This document shows positions 36,041 to 49,700 of a DNA stretch of 64,000 nt, in pieces. The notes under the pieces are model-generated. The model had not been told where the DNA came from, did no database searches, and worked only from the letters and a program-made list of their open reading frames with translations. Origin of the DNA: Henckelia pumila. Its lineage: Eukaryota; Streptophyta; Magnoliopsida; Lamiales; Gesneriaceae. Within the stretch, counting starts at the first letter, position 1; every line of letters starts with the position of its first letter. The DNA lies in contig NW_027331831.1 of NCBI RefSeq assembly GCF_033568475.1, positions 2,604,001 to 2,668,000 of the forward strand, in the 5' to 3' direction. Both the position numbers and the translations under genes were made by a program.

Positions 36041-36521
36041 TGTTAAGAAATTTACTTTGACTTAACTCAACCTCAAAAGTTAACTTTAAGGAGGGAGAGT
36101 TTCTCTTGTCTATATAAAAGATTCTCAGGATATTAACTCAACCAATGTGAAACACAACTAACACACCAACACACTCCTCTCACGTTCATGAATGAAATGA
36201 CCGGAACCCAACCAATATGAAACACAACTAACATACCAACAAACTACACTCCTACCAATATGGAACACAACTAACACATCAATACACTGCTACACTTCTC
36301 TTGTAGAGACATTAATGAGTGGCCTAACTATGAGACGGGTGGCCCAATTATGGGCAGTCCAACACATGTTGCGGGTCTGAGCTCTGATATCATGTTGAAA
36401 AATTGGCTTGGACCTAATTCTACCCCAAAAGCTAGCTCAAGGGGAGAGAGTTGCTCTTGTCTATATAAGGGCTCCCAGGATATTAACCCAACCGATTTGG
36501 GATACAACTAACACACCAACA
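36041..36521 (-). mobile_element. TRIM-like miniature LTR retrotransposon
   Basis: Two direct repeats of about 130 bp, 36041-36171 and 36393-36521, both begin TGTT(A/G)A and end CACACCAACA. They share CTTGTCTATATAA, AGGATATTAAC-CAACC and ACAACTAACACACCAAC. Inside the right repeat, on the minus strand, lies TGATATCAGAGCTCAGACCC, which matches the initiator-tRNA-Met primer site with one change. Next to the left repeat the minus strand has a purine-rich GTGAGAGGAGTG. The internal part is only about 220 bp and non-coding. No exact target duplication is seen (CTTTG against GGTGT), so the element is old or rearranged. Confidence 0.7.
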
Positions 36522-37211
36522 GGTGTGATTATAAATGCATGTGGAGTAACTTGAATACTTATATATACTTAACAAAATTGAATAGCAATCTAGGTTTCAT
36601 TTGGAGTGGTTTTCTTTATATTCCCAATAACCAATATTAGATGATATGCGACAAGTACATTTTTGTGAAAGACTTATGCTATTGTATAATTAAGGGCGGG
36701 AAAAAATACTCAATTTTTGGTATTCCGAGGTTAATATATAGAAAAATACAGGATTATTGGTACTGTGACAGTATGAAATTTGAAAATTTTTGGTATATAC
36801 CATAATAACAAAATACCGAAGCAATACATAAAAATTTTAAAATATATAAGGTTTTCTTTGATATAAAACGACATATACCGATATCATACCAAAATATCGG
36901 TATGGTATAATAGGCTAGTTATATGTACCGAAATTTCAGTATACCGTATAAAATCTTCTTATAACATAATTTTCGTTACGATACACGATTTTCGGTACCA
37001 TACGACCATTTTGTAAAATGACGGTCATACACACGATTACATATTGTTATTGAAATTACAAAATTATCTTAAATACACTTTAGTTTAAAAAATGTATGTA
37101 AGATAGTTTTATATGTATAACAATGTGTGTAACTGATGTCCCAAAAAAAAATATGGGTCTGGTCCGACTTGAACCCGATAATCCATGCCCAAGAAAGATA
37201 ATTCAAAGTAC
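36522..37211. other. Intergenic DNA with GGTATACCG-type repeats
   Basis: Between about 36690 and 37010 many short inverted motifs such as GGTAT/ATACC and ACCGAAATTTC occur, suggesting a decayed inverted-repeat transposon. Boundaries cannot be set. Confidence 0.4.
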
Positions 37212-37216
37212 ATTAT

Positions 37217-39093
37217 TGTTGGAAAACGGTGTTCAGATCAATTAGAATTGATACCCGGTGCAGCGGAAGTTTAAAAATTTTATTTTATTAATATGGAACG
37301 ATTTCATATCTGGGTATCAAAACTTTTACGATTAAATTCATACAAGTAAAACAAATAATCACAATTAATGTTTTACCTTAAATCTCGAAACGAGATTATG
37401 GACTCCAACAGAATTTAATCTGCTCTTCTTGTAAATCCCGGGAATTGATGGCGTCACGATCAATCACCGGAATAAGGTCCACGAACAGAAAACAGAAACC
37501 CTTTGATTGACTGCACTAGAAATCAATCAGAAGTTTTGCGTAGAGAATAAACAGATATGATCTGTTAATTCAGAATTGTAATTTTTCACAAAAATCACAA
37601 TCCGAATTTTCTCAAAAAGAGCAAGGAATTTTCGAAAAATCCCTTGGAATTATTTATGCAGTGTTCGAAAATTATAAGACACAATGTAGTTGATTTTCGA
37701 ACCCAACACCTCTATTTATAGATAATTTCTAGTTATAATTGTATCAGGACTCTAACTCCTTAAAGCCCACAATCCATAACTTAAGCCCAACAAGCCAAGC
37801 CCGTTGTTATAGAAATTAATATAAAATTCATCGTGACTCCGATTGATAAACTGATTTCACCAATGTGCACAGAAACCATTTCTGCATCTTTTAGAGTCAA
37901 TATAATTTTTCTGAATCCGAATTCAGTGATTTCCAAAAATGCCCATCCCTATGTCATTTTAGGAAATCTCACTCCCTTTAGTTAAGAAGTCCAACTTCTC
38001 TTTCATTAAATTTAACTCTTTAAATTTAACTATCTCTACGGGGTTTTAGTAATCCATTACTTGTGTAACCCTCAATGGTTCAGGAATACAGCTAGCCGTG
38101 GGCTCACAACTCCTTGTGACTCAGAACAACAATTTCCGACTTACCCATCGAATCATGGTAAGAGCGCCTAGCAACATCGCCTCATGATTCCCTAGGTATT
38201 ACTGATAGTGCCTGCAAGAACCAGTAGATTTTGGTTAGCGTACAGTACGATCCCTTCAACCATATATCCCGATCGAATCAACAACCATTGGTATATCGAG
38301 AGTCGTTCGAGATTCGATAACTATGCATAACATCTTGGAGATCTATTAGTGACATCGCATGTGTTACTAGGATAACCCATTAACCTAAAACACATCATGT
38401 ACTCTGGTTAGAGATTCGTCACACTAATATCTCCTCAGATCGCAGAGGATATCCACACTCACAAGTATGTGGTGAATCCTTGACAACAAAGCATCGACTC
38501 CTATATGTGTCGTAACTGTACCCAATCCCGATACCTGATGACCCCAATAGAGTCGGTAAACGAGTCAAAGTACAGTACTAGCATATAGAGTCTCAATGAT
38601 GTTTCAAGTAATAAGGACTAATGGTGTACAACCAAAACCGCGGACTTTATCCACTCGATAAGTGATAACCACTAGGAAAGTCCGAATAGGGTAGTTCGAT
38701 CATTCATCATATGAATATCCATTTTTGAACATCTCTATGTTCCATACCAATGAAACGTGGTACTCGGCATCGCAAATGCTAGTCTCAATCTCGAGCGATC
38801 CTTATCCCTTTTTTGCGGACGGCTCAATTGACTAGGAACAATTTAGAATATACAGTGACTATAAGATGTGTTTTATGATAGCCATCCCCATGTGCTACCA
38901 CATCGTACATACACTATAGTATATTCAAGGTCTTTATCAAAAATAATAATATTATATCATAATATAACAATATGAAGAAAGATAAAGTCAATACCATTAT
39001 AAAAGTGTAAATTATATTAAACAAAAGATTGTTTTACATAGAGTCATAAAAGCCCTTAGCCACAAGTTGGCTAACTGGGCACCCACTCTTTCA
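37217..39093 (-). mobile_element. 3' LTR of a long-LTR Copia element
   Basis: 1877 bp; in element orientation it starts TGAAAGAGTGGGTGCCC and ends CGTTTTCCAACA. It is nearly identical to the other LTR (44063-45946), with scattered substitutions and one 7-bp indel (CATTTTTGAAC here against CATTTGCATGCTTTGAAC). The 5-bp duplication ATTAT at 37212-37216 matches the one at 45947-45951. Confidence 0.95.
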
Positions 39094-39107
39094 ATCTCTC
39101 ACTTACC

Positions 39108-42100
39108 CTAAAGCCAACTAGTCATACTACGTAATCCCATTGCTTCGCGATGTTTGTCAAACAATGGTCCTGGCAAGGGCTTAGTAAGCGGATCAGCGAC
39201 ATTGTCTGTAGAGGCCACTCTCTCGACACTAATGTCTCCTCTTTCCACAATCTCCCGGATGATGTGGTATTTCCTCAGTACGTGTTTGGACTTCTGATAA
39301 GACCTTGGCTCCTTTGCCTGAGCAACGACACCCGTGTTGTCACAGTACACCGGGACTGGACCAACAGCTTCAGGAATTACACCCAACTCTTGGATGAATT
39401 TCCTTATCCAAACCGCCTCTTTAGCAGCAGCTGATGCTGCAATGTATTCTGCCTCAGTGGTGGAATCCGCTGTGGTGTCTTGCTTGGAACTCTTCCAAGA
39501 GACAGCACCGCCATTGAGCACGAATACAAATCCAGAGGTTGATTTCGAGTCATCCACGTCACATTGGAAGCTAGAGTCGGTGTAGCCTTCCAACTTCAAT
39601 TCTCTTCCTCCATAAACCATGAACACATTCTTAGTCCTTCGCAAGTACTTAAGAATATCCTTCACGGCTTTCCAATGCATTTGACCGGGATTGTCTTGAT
39701 ATCTGCTCGTGACGCTCAGAGCATAGGCCACATCCGGTCTGGTAGATATCATCCCATACATGATACTACCAATGGCTGACGCATATGGTATGTGTGTCAT
39801 CTTCTCTATCTCTTCGTCAGTCTTGGGACACATAGACTTGGATAAAGAAACTCCATGACACATAGGTAGATGTCCTCTCTTGGACTCATCCATTGAAAAC
39901 CTTTTCAATATGGTTTCGATGTAGGTTGATTGAGTAAGTCCTATCATTCTCTTAGATCTATCTCTATAGATCTGTATCCCAAGAATATAGGAGGCCTCAC
40001 CCAAATCCTTCATCGAGAATCTACTTGATAACCATATCTTTGTTGACTGCAACATCCCTACGTCATTCCCCATGAGTAGAATGTCATCAACATAAAATAC
40101 TAAGAATGTTACCACATCCTTAACTACTTTCTTGTACACGCATGGTTCTTCCGGGTTTTTGATGAAACCAAAATCCTTTATTGTTTCATCAAATTTCTGG
40201 TTCCAACTTCTTGATGCTTGTTTGAGACCATAGATTGATCTCTGAAGCTTGCATACCTTATGCTCGCTTCCCATGGATGTGTATCCCTCAGGCTGCGTCA
40301 TATAGATCTCTTCCTTAATGTTTCCATTAAGAAATGCAGTCTTTAAATCCATTTTCCATATCTCATAGTTATATCATGCTGCTATGGCAATAAGGATTCT
40401 TATGGACTTGAACATTGCGACTGGTGAAAAGGTTTCATCATAATCAACTCCTTGTCTTTGAGTATAACCTTTTGCCACCAATCGTGCCTTGTAGGTCAAT
40501 ACCTTTCCATCAGGTCCAAGCTTTCTCTTGTAGATCCATTTGCACCCAATTGGAACAATTCCATCGGGAGGATCTACTAAAGACCAAACTTGGTTAGAAT
40601 GCATCGAATCTATTTCCGATTGCATAGCTTCAAGCCATAAATTTGAATCCGCATCAGAAATTGCTTCCTTGAAGTTTTTTGGATCACATCCAATGTCGGG
40701 TTCACTTTGATCCCCTTCAAGAAGAAGACCATATCTAATAGGAGGCCTAGAAGTCCTTTCGGATCTCCTAGTAGTAGGCGTGTCTTGTGATGATTCTTGA
40801 GGTGTAGGATCGCTATTTTGTATCTCGGGTTCTTCTCGAATTTCTTCGAGTTCCATCATCTTGCCTTTCTTATCCAATAAGAACTCCTTCTCCAAGAAGG
40901 TGGCATTCCTTGAAACAAACACTATTGTTTCATTAGGATGATAGAAATAATATCCGATTGAATTCTTCGGATACCCCACAAAATAACATAAGGAGGATCG
41001 ACTATCCAACTTATCTCCCACTGTCTGCTTCACGTAAGCAGGACATCCCCAAATCCTCAAGTACGAATACTTAGGAGCTTTGCCATTCCATAACTCGTAT
41101 GGTGTTTTATTTACTGCTTTAGTGTGGACGTTGTTTAACAACAATAGTGTCGTTTCAAGCGCGTAGCCCCAAAACGAAGGTGGTAGCTCAGTGAAGCTCA
41201 TCATGGATCGAACCATGTCCAACAAAGTTCAATTGCGATGCTCTGAAACACCATTAAGCTGAGGTGTCATAGGAGGAGTCCACTGTGAGAGAATCCCATT
41301 CTCTTTTAGATAGTCCAAAAACTCGGTACTTAAGTATTCTCTACCTCGATCCGATCGAAGTGCCTTAATACTTTTACCTAGTTTGTTTTCTACTTCAGCC
41401 TTGAATTCTTTGAACCTTTCAAATGCTTCAGACTTATATTTCATTAAATATAAATACCCATACCTAGAATGATCATCAGTAAAGGTAATAAAGTAGGTGT
41501 TGCCACATTTAGTACCAATCCTAAATGGACCGCAAACATCTGCATTTTGACTACGCTCAGGTTTCCCTTTGAAAGGAGATTTAGTCATTTTTTCCTTTAG
41601 GCAGGACTCACAAGTAGGTAGAGAGTTAATATCAGACATATCAAACATGCCCTCTCCCACTAGCTTGTTCATCCTCATTGAGGAAATATGACCTAGCCTA
41701 GCATGCCAAAGGTTTGCCGGGTTTTGACTATCCTCCTTCCTTTTAATTATTGTTATCGGTTTATCAACATAATTAATTGGAACGTCTTTTAATTTTAAGC
41801 TATATAGATCGTTTTCAAGTTGTCCATTTCCAATCAAACATTCATTCTTGTAAATATTGCAAATCCCATTTACAAAATTGCAAGAAAAACCATCTCTATC
41901 AAGCATAGAAATAGATATAATATTTTTGATCAAATCCGGAACATATAAAACATCTCTCAAAAATAACTTAAAATTGTTCTGCAAAACTAAATAAATGTCT
42001 CCTATAGCTTTGGCTTCGACTCTAGAACTATTCCCGAGCCTTAGCTGGGTCTCACCCATCCTTAGCTTACGACTTCTTGTCATTACCTGCAAATCATTGC

Positions 42101-43003
42101 AAATGTGAGATCCACATCCGGTATCCAATACCCAAGAAGAAGTATTAAGCGAAACATTTATTTCAATGTAAAACATACCCTTTGCAGTTCGCAACTGTTC
42201 GAGGTATTCTTTGCAGTTACGTTTCCAATGACCGGGTTTTTTGCAGTAATGGCAAACGTTTTCATCTTTTATCTCAATTGAAGCCTTGGCCTTTCCCTTC
42301 TTATTTGGTACAATCTTCTTGGGCGGGGCAGAACGTTTCTTACCTTTTCACTTGGTCCTTTCTTAGAGTTAGAAGAGGAGCCAACCAAGAGTACCGGTTT
42401 ATCCTTCTTTAGTGTGGCTTCATAAGTCACAAGCATATTGACCATCTCTTCAAGGGTGGCCTCTATCTTGTTCATATTGAAGTTCATCACAAAGCCGTCA
42501 AACGACGAAGGAAGTGAAAGAAGCAACAAGTCCACATTGAGTTCATGCTCTAATGTCAGTTCGAATTTTACCAACTTTTCAATGAGCCCAATCATGTGTA
42601 CCCCATGCTCACGGACCGAAGTCCCATCTCGCATGCGGCATGTCATGAGCTCTTTGACAGTCGCAAATTTCTCGGCCCTTGACTGAGCTCCAAAAATTTC
42701 CTTGAGTGCGCTGTGAATGTCAGCAGCATTCACCGCATCCTCAAATCGCCTCCGGAGTTCATCAGACATTGATGCTAGCATATAACTCTTTGCCTTGACA
42801 TCATGGTCCCACCAATCGTCAAGCTTTTTCAACTCTTCCGGACTAGTGTTAGCCGGGGCTTCCTTCGGAGGACGCTTCTCTAACACGTAGAAAGCCTTAT
42901 CCTAATTTAGAATGATTTTTAACTTACGGAACCATTCCGTATAGTTAGCGCCAGTCAACTTGTTTTGATCGAGAATTGAGAGTAGTGGATTACGCGAATT
43001 CAT
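39108..43003 (-). pseudogene. Ty1/copia gag-pol polyprotein of the long-LTR element, recently broken
   Basis: Starting at ATG 43003: gag (MNSRNPLLSILDQNKL...), zinc knuckle CHYCKKPGHWKRNC (about 42260-42215), protease (WVLDTGCGSHICN near 42130), integrase (42000-41000, GVSEHRN near 41240), RT ([20 protein letters not shown] near 40450; FYVDDILLMG near 40080) and RNase H (YTDSSFQCDVDDSKSTSGF near 39560; DSTTEAEYIAA near 39440), ending at 39108. Integrase precedes RT, so it is Copia. Breaks are few: TAG at about 42902, a one-base loss near 42346 in gag, and stops at about 41229 and 40374. The almost complete frame and the near-identical LTRs both point to a recent insertion. It is not autonomous as it stands. 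Confidence 0.94.
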
Positions 43004-44040
43004 AATAATGAAATACTGAAAAAGGAAACAGACAATAATCAGTGATTTGTTTAATTAATTTACTAAGACATAAAATATGGCGAATTTCATTTTATGAATT
43101 ACACTCCCACTATTTTGACGATTTCACTACCCTCTAGTGAAAACGAGAAACATTTTCTTTAGTGGGAACATGGAGTCCAATTGACAAACTATGGTCCCGA
43201 ATAATATCAGTCAACCACAATTTTCAAAAGGTAGAGCCCAATTACTTCCAAAGCAACCTCCATGTTTTTACCTCATGTCCAATAAGGGCCCAATAATATG
43301 ACGCCGTTTATTGTGACATGTCAAGATGACCCATCAATATTAAGTTGTGATGGACGGTCGCCATGTGAATCCCCAATAATATGAGCCAATCCCATGGGAG
43401 TTCCACCCAACTTACAACATGTGTCGATCCAATGTACAGCTTTCCGACGAACGCCCCCCCCCCCCCCCAATAATATGAGCCGGACCGTATCCGCGGGTAG
43501 CATCACATACATTGATCGTTGATGGAAGGTAGGAATATTTAAACAATATTTAAAATTTCCTTTTGTTTATCTTGATATCAATTTTAAATCATATTTAAAA
43601 TGAGAGATTTTATTTTGAAAATTTGTCTCATCATGCAAATTATGTATGCTTGCGGGATTCATACAATTTATGTCTAAACATGCATACATCAATAATATCA
43701 TATATTATTAAAGGATGATCGATCCCATTAACTATTCGACCCGTGGTTGCCAATCACGAGTCTAAGTCCAATCCTAGGTGATATGCAAGTATGCAATGCA
43801 ATCCTATTACATTGTGCTTTCAATTTACATTTATTCGGTCTTCATTGTCTGCTGGGCCCACCATTTCTTCAAATCTTTGTCTCCCACTAAGTCTAATAAA
43901 TTTACAATAAATTTTGATGACAAATATGGGATACATTTTTAGGATTGATACTAAATGTGGCAACACCTACTTAATCGTTAAAATCTTCAAAAACGAGGCT
44001 TAAAATTTTGTACAATCGATTAATTTAATCGTTTGATCTG
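43004..44040 (-). other. 5' untranslated leader of the long-LTR Copia element
   Basis: Non-coding internal DNA between the primer-binding site and gag. It includes a poly-C run at about 43456-43468 and repeats of the CCCAATAATATGA motif. The ORF across it (43321-43512) is not supported. Confidence 0.7.
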
Positions 44041-44062
44041 AGCAACCTGGCTCTGATACCAC
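44041..44062 (-). promoter_or_regulatory. Primer-binding site of the long-LTR Copia element
   Basis: On the minus strand, directly after the 5' LTR, TGGTATCAGAGCCAGGTTGC matches the initiator tRNA-Met 3' end. Confidence 0.92.
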
Positions 44063-45946
44063 TGTTGGAAAACGGTGTTCAGATCAATTAGAATTGATAC
44101 CCGGTACAGCGGAAGTTTAAAAATTTTATTTTATTAATATGGAACGATTCCATATCTGAAGATCAAAACTTTTACGATTAAATTCATACAAGTAAAACAA
44201 ATAATCACAATTAATGTTTTACCTTAAATCTCGAAACGAGATTATGGACTCCAACAGAATTTAATCTGCTCTTCTTGTAAATCCCGAGAACTGATGGCGT
44301 CACGATCAATCACCGGAATAAGGTCCACGAACAGAAAACAGAAACCCTCTGATTGACTGCACTAGAAATCAATCAGAAGTTTTGCGTAGAGAATAAACAG
44401 ATATGATCTGTTAATTCAGAATTGTAATTTTTCACAAAAATCACAATCCGAATTTTCTCAAAAAGAGCAAGGAATTTTCGAAAAATCCCTTGGAATTATT
44501 TATGCAGTGTTCGAAAATTATAAGACACAATGTAGTTGATTTTCGAACCCAACACCTCTATTTATAGATAATTTCTAGTTATAATTGTATCAGGACTCTA
44601 ACTCCTTAAATCCCACAATCCATAACTTAAGCCCAACAAGCCAAGCCCGTTGTTATAGAAATTAATATAAAATTCATCGTGACTCCGATTGATAAACTGA
44701 TTTCACCAATGTACACAGAAACCATTTCTGCATCTTTTAGAGTCAAGATAATTTTTCTGAATCCGAATTCAGTGATTTCCAAAAATGTCCATCCCTATGT
44801 CATTTTAGGAAATCTCACTCCCTTTAGTTAAGAAGTCCAACTTCTCTTTCATTAAATTTAACTCTTTAAATTTAACTATCTCTACGGGGTTTTAGTAATC
44901 CATTACTTGTGTAACCCTCAATGGTTCAGAAATACAACTAGCCGTGGGCTCACAACTCCTTGTGACTCGGAACAACAATTTTCGACTTACCCATCGAATC
45001 ATGGTAAGAGCGCCTAGCAACATCGCCCCATGATTCCCTAGGTATTACTGATAGTGCCTGCAAGAACCAGTAGATTTTGGTTAGCGTACAGTACGATCCC
45101 TTCAACCATATATCCCAATCGAATCAACAACCATTGGTATATCGAGAGTCGTTCGAGATTCGATAACTATGCATAACATCTTGGAGATCTATTAGTGACA
45201 TCGCATGTGTTACTAGGATAACCCATTAACCTAAAACACATCATGTACTCTGGTCAGAGATTCGTCACACTAATATCTCCTCAGATCGCATAGGATATCC
45301 ACACTCACAAGTATGTGGTGAATCCTTGACAACAAAGCATCGACTCCTATATGTGTCGTAACTGTACCCAATCCCGACACCTGATGACCCCAATAGAGTC
45401 GGTAAACGAGTCAAAGTACAGTACTAGCATATAGAGTCTCAATGATGTTTCAAGTAATAAGGACTAATGGTGTACAACCAAAACCGCGGACTTTATCCAC
45501 TCGATAAGTGATAACCACTTGGAAAGTCCGAATAGGGTAGTTCGATCATTCATCATATGAATATCCATTTGCATGCTTTGAACATCTCTATGTTCCATAC
45601 CAATGAAACGTGGTACTCGGCATCGCAAATGCTAGTCTCAATCTCGAGCGATCCTTATCCCTTTTTTGCGGACGGCTCAATTGACTAGGAACAGTTTAGA
45701 ATATACAGTGACTATAAGATGTGTTTCATGATAGCCATCCCCATGTGCTACCACATCGTACATACACTATAGTATATTCAAGGTCTTTATCAAAAACAAT
45801 AATATTATATCATAATATAACAATATGAAGAAAGATAAAGTCAATACCATTATAAAAGTGTAAATTATATTAAACAAAAGATTGTTTCACATAGAGTCAT
45901 AAAAGCCCTTAGCCACAAGTTGGCTAACCGGGCACCCACTCTTTCA
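44063..45946 (-). mobile_element. 5' LTR of the long-LTR Copia element
   Basis: 1884 bp, the pair of 37217-39093. It is followed by the target duplication ATTAT at 45947-45951. Confidence 0.95.
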
Positions 45947-45951
45947 ATTAT

Positions 45952-46531
45952 ATCGTAGCAAGGCCCAAAAATGATGAACATCCCAACCAATACAAAAATT
46001 TTATGTTCATGATCCAAGTCTTAGCTCCTGTTCGCATTGGGCTGAGCCCTGTTAGGGTGAAATAGGCGCCCGACCTGGGATCAATACAAAGGATAAGAGT
46101 TTGGAAGTCTTAAAACACTTGAGATAAAATCCCCATAAATCTGGGATTAGATAAGGTTCATAAGGCGATTCAAAGAGCCTTAGCCGTCCTAATTGAGTCC
46201 TACTCTAACACAAATTCTTTCTCAACAAGGTAACTTACCCCTCTAACCTCTATAAATACCAGATATTTCTTATGGTTTGACACATTCACTTCTTCTATTA
46301 ACATATTCACTCACTTTATTTTCGTTCTTTCCTTCTTATTTTTTGAGCACTGACTTAGGCATCGGAGAGGTCAAGCCGAAAACACTTTCGGCGCCCCCTA
46401 ACGAAGTTTCTGTCTGTGCATAATATTTTCATGCCCGACCCGACCTGATTTACAAGAGATTTGAATATTCACTCTATCAGACCAAATCCAAGGTAAATTT
46501 TTAAACGCATCAATTGGCGCCGTCTGTGCGA
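45952..46531 (+). mobile_element. Remnant LTR and primer-binding site of a second Tat-type element
   Basis: The segment up to 46512 ends ACGCATCA and is followed by ATTGGCGCCGTCTGTGCG, a variant of the primer-binding site seen at 4504-4523. It holds the stretch GACTTAGGCATCGGAGAGG and a GGCGCCCCC motif like other Tat LTRs, and a TATAAATA signal near 46250. The Copia element sits directly on its left, so the LTR is interrupted or truncated there. No gag or pol of this element is present. Confidence 0.6.
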
Positions 46532-46772
46532 ATTTGAAAACAAAGGGTTAAGATGGTGAGTACAAGAGAAGAAACAAATTTTGGATTCTCGCATGTCTTG
46601 CACATCAGAAACTTGAGAAAAATAATGAAATTAAATGAACCGTCGGATCGGGTTCAAATTTTGTATGCATATTTATTAACATGTTATCAAGGATATGAAC
46701 AATGGAGATCATGATTGGCGGCTTGTAGAATCAGATATGGACCATCGAACAGACGCTGCTCGCTCGCACAGC

Positions 46773-49700
46773 TAGACCTGGCCACGGTCCGGGTCCGGGT
46801 TGGCATTTAGCCAACCCTTAACCGGCCCGCCAATGGCCGGTTCCGGTCCGGGTCGGTGAACCGACGGTTCTGGTCCGGGTCCAGTTAACCGCTGGTTCAG
46901 GGTCCGGGCTAACCGTGTCATTTTAAAAAATAATAATAATAATTGCAGCGCACCAGCGCTGCATTGGAGGCGCTGGGGCGCTAAACCTTCGAATTTAATT
47001 CAAAGGTCAGCGCCCCAGCGCTGACATTGCAGCGATAGGGCGCTGCACCTTCGAAATTTAATTTTTTTTAAATTTTTAAACAAATTTTTAATAAGACATA
47101 TTCTTTAAATAATCTCAATCAAATATTTCATATCTAGATAATAAAAATCTATTACATTTATTAAATAAACAATATATTAGAATTTCAACATCTTAATATC
47201 TTATGACTTAATATTACAAATCTATTACATTTTATTCTACTTCACTCGCATTTCCTCCCGTCGTAGTTCCGGATGTTCCTTCGGTATCATCTTGGTCTTC
47301 TTCATCACTTTGAATATGTTGTGTTCGAGTAACGGCTTTTGACCAATCATTGAGCAAACATTGGGCTTCCAAGTTTTCCGGCCTTAAGCTAGAACGTCTC
47401 TCGTCCAATGTATTTCCTCCAATACTAAATTCTTGCTCCACTGCAACTGTTGAAACCGGACAAGCTAGAATTTCTTTTGCCATTATAGCCAAAATTGGAT
47501 ATATTTGTGTTTTTTGCGACCACCATCTCAAAATGTCGAAGTTTTCCTCATCTGTATCACTAAAATCAAAAGTAGTGGTAAAATAATTCTCAAGTTCCTG
47601 ACTGGAACTTGAGGATCCTCGTGAACGTTTCGTTCGTTCCCTTAATAAAAGTTGTGCTTTAGTAAGTTTAGAAGAAACATTACTAGTTGCAGTGGATTGT
47701 GTTTCATGTGAAACAATTGGTCCACCATATTTGATGTTATATTCATTATAAATATCAAGTAAATGAGTTTTAATATTAAACAAAATCAATGAGATAGAAG
47801 GAATCGTTTCCGCAATAGGCTCCTAAGATTCATAATATAATGTTAACATGTCGCTTAAGCCATCTAATTTAAGTCTAGGATCTAAAACAAAAGCACATAA
47901 AAAAATTTCAGGAATGAGCAAAAAATATTTTTCCCATTTTGCTTTCATGACGAGAATACATTGAGATAAAGCACTATCATTAGAATTAACATGTTCATGA
48001 AAAATACAAGCAATGTTGCAACAATGTGTTAAAATTAAATGTGAAGTAGGGTAATAAACACCGGATAATTGGTCACTAGCATCATTAAAAACTTTTAAAA
48101 TTTCACAAATACTAGTGCATATTTTCCATTGATTTGAAAACAAATAAATATCACGAGCTTGAACAAATTGATGAAAAAATGTACATAATAAATTTTTATA
48201 TTCAAAAGAGGATAATAACAATTTATATGTTGAATTCCAACGAGTTGGAACATCTCGTGCAAACCGCTTAGGCTTCATACCATTTACTCTACAAAATTTT
48301 TTCCATTGCTTCATAACTTGGGGGTGCGTCCATAAATAATGAATAGCGTTTCTAATTGGTTGAATTTGTGTGCCTAAATTTTTTAGCCCATCTTGAACAC
48401 ACAAATTTAAAATATGACATGTGCATCTAATATGAAAAAATTTGCCACCTAGTGATGGTTTACATATTTCAATAAGCTCACTAATACTAGAAGTATTTGC
48501 ACTAGCATTATCAAAAGACATTGAAAAAACTTTGGTAGTTAGACCATATTCTCCTAAAATAACAAATATAAGTTGCGAAATATTTTGTGCCGTGTGTGAT
48601 TCGTTGAAACATCTATATGCAAGCAACATTTTTTGAATGTTCCAATTATTATCAATCCAATGACATGTAATACCCATATATGAACAACTTTGCCAATGAT
48701 CACTCCAAATATCGGAACACAAAGAAACTTTATTATTCAAACTATAAAATTCCTTAATTAATTCTTTCTTTTGATCAACGACTAACTTTTTCATTGTGCG
48801 TTTGAGACTATTTCTTGGAATACGTCTAATAGAAGGATTTGCACTTGTAGAAAGCCAATTTTCAAAAGATAATTTATCGCTAAAACTAAAAGAAAGTTGT
48901 TCAACCGCACAAAATTTAGCCGTTTCTTCTCTAACTCTAGCTTCGTTATATTTAAATAGTTAAGATTCATTACCCGATTGAGAAGAGAATGCCGGAATTT
49001 GAGTTTGACCACGATCAATACCAATTTCCACCAGATGATTTTTCTCGATATGCCGCGTCAAAGTTCCATAACCACCTCCTTGTTTAAATTTGTAACATTT
49101 TGAACAATATTTGCATTTGGCTTGCAAATCACCGGAGGGAAGCGTCACCTTGTCGAAGTGTTTGGTGAAGATATCGGATGTCGGGCGAGGCACCGCTCGA
49201 GTTTGTCTTTGAGAGGCCGCCGGATCGTTCATACTTTCTTGACTTGCATGATGACGTGGTGGTGGTGGTAGTTGTTCAACTTGTTGTCTTTGTTGCGTCT
49301 CTTGTCGAATTTCTTGAATTTCATCATCGAAATATTCAAGATCAAATCCATCGACATTGAATTGAGGATACTAGACCTCGGGTGGTATGATGTTCTTTTC
49401 CTTTCCTTTTCCTTTGTCACCCCTACGACTTGATCCCGCTCCGGACATTTGTAATTGTATAAATATGAAAATAAATCAACAATTGACAATAAACCAATAA
49501 TCGAAACTTGATATTTTTGATAATTCAAGAAATTAAAAGGAATTGAGAATAGAGAGAATGAAGAGAGAATTCTGTAAACAAAATGAAAAGAGGTTGGGGG
49601 TATTTATAGATAAAAAGTAGGTTTTTTTTTAAAAAAAAATAGCCGGTTGACCCAGCGGGTCGGGCGGGTCGACAACGGCCACAAGATCGTGGCCGTTGAT

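Noticed and set aside
37098-37119. 22-base match GTAAGATAGTTTTATATGTA.. also at 61124-61145, either side of the nested block
   Set aside because: It could suggest that the whole 37-61 kb block entered between duplicated flanks, but it is AT-rich, far longer than a retroelement target duplication, and the surrounding bases differ; chance or a short dispersed repeat is as likely.
43321-43512. Short ORF spanning a poly-C run
   Set aside because: It is in the untranslated leader of the Copia element and depends on the homopolymer.
49229-49528. 99-aa ORF on the minus strand at the 5' end of the hAT transposase
   Set aside because: It is out of frame with the BED and dimerisation domains; the real frame starts at 49448.
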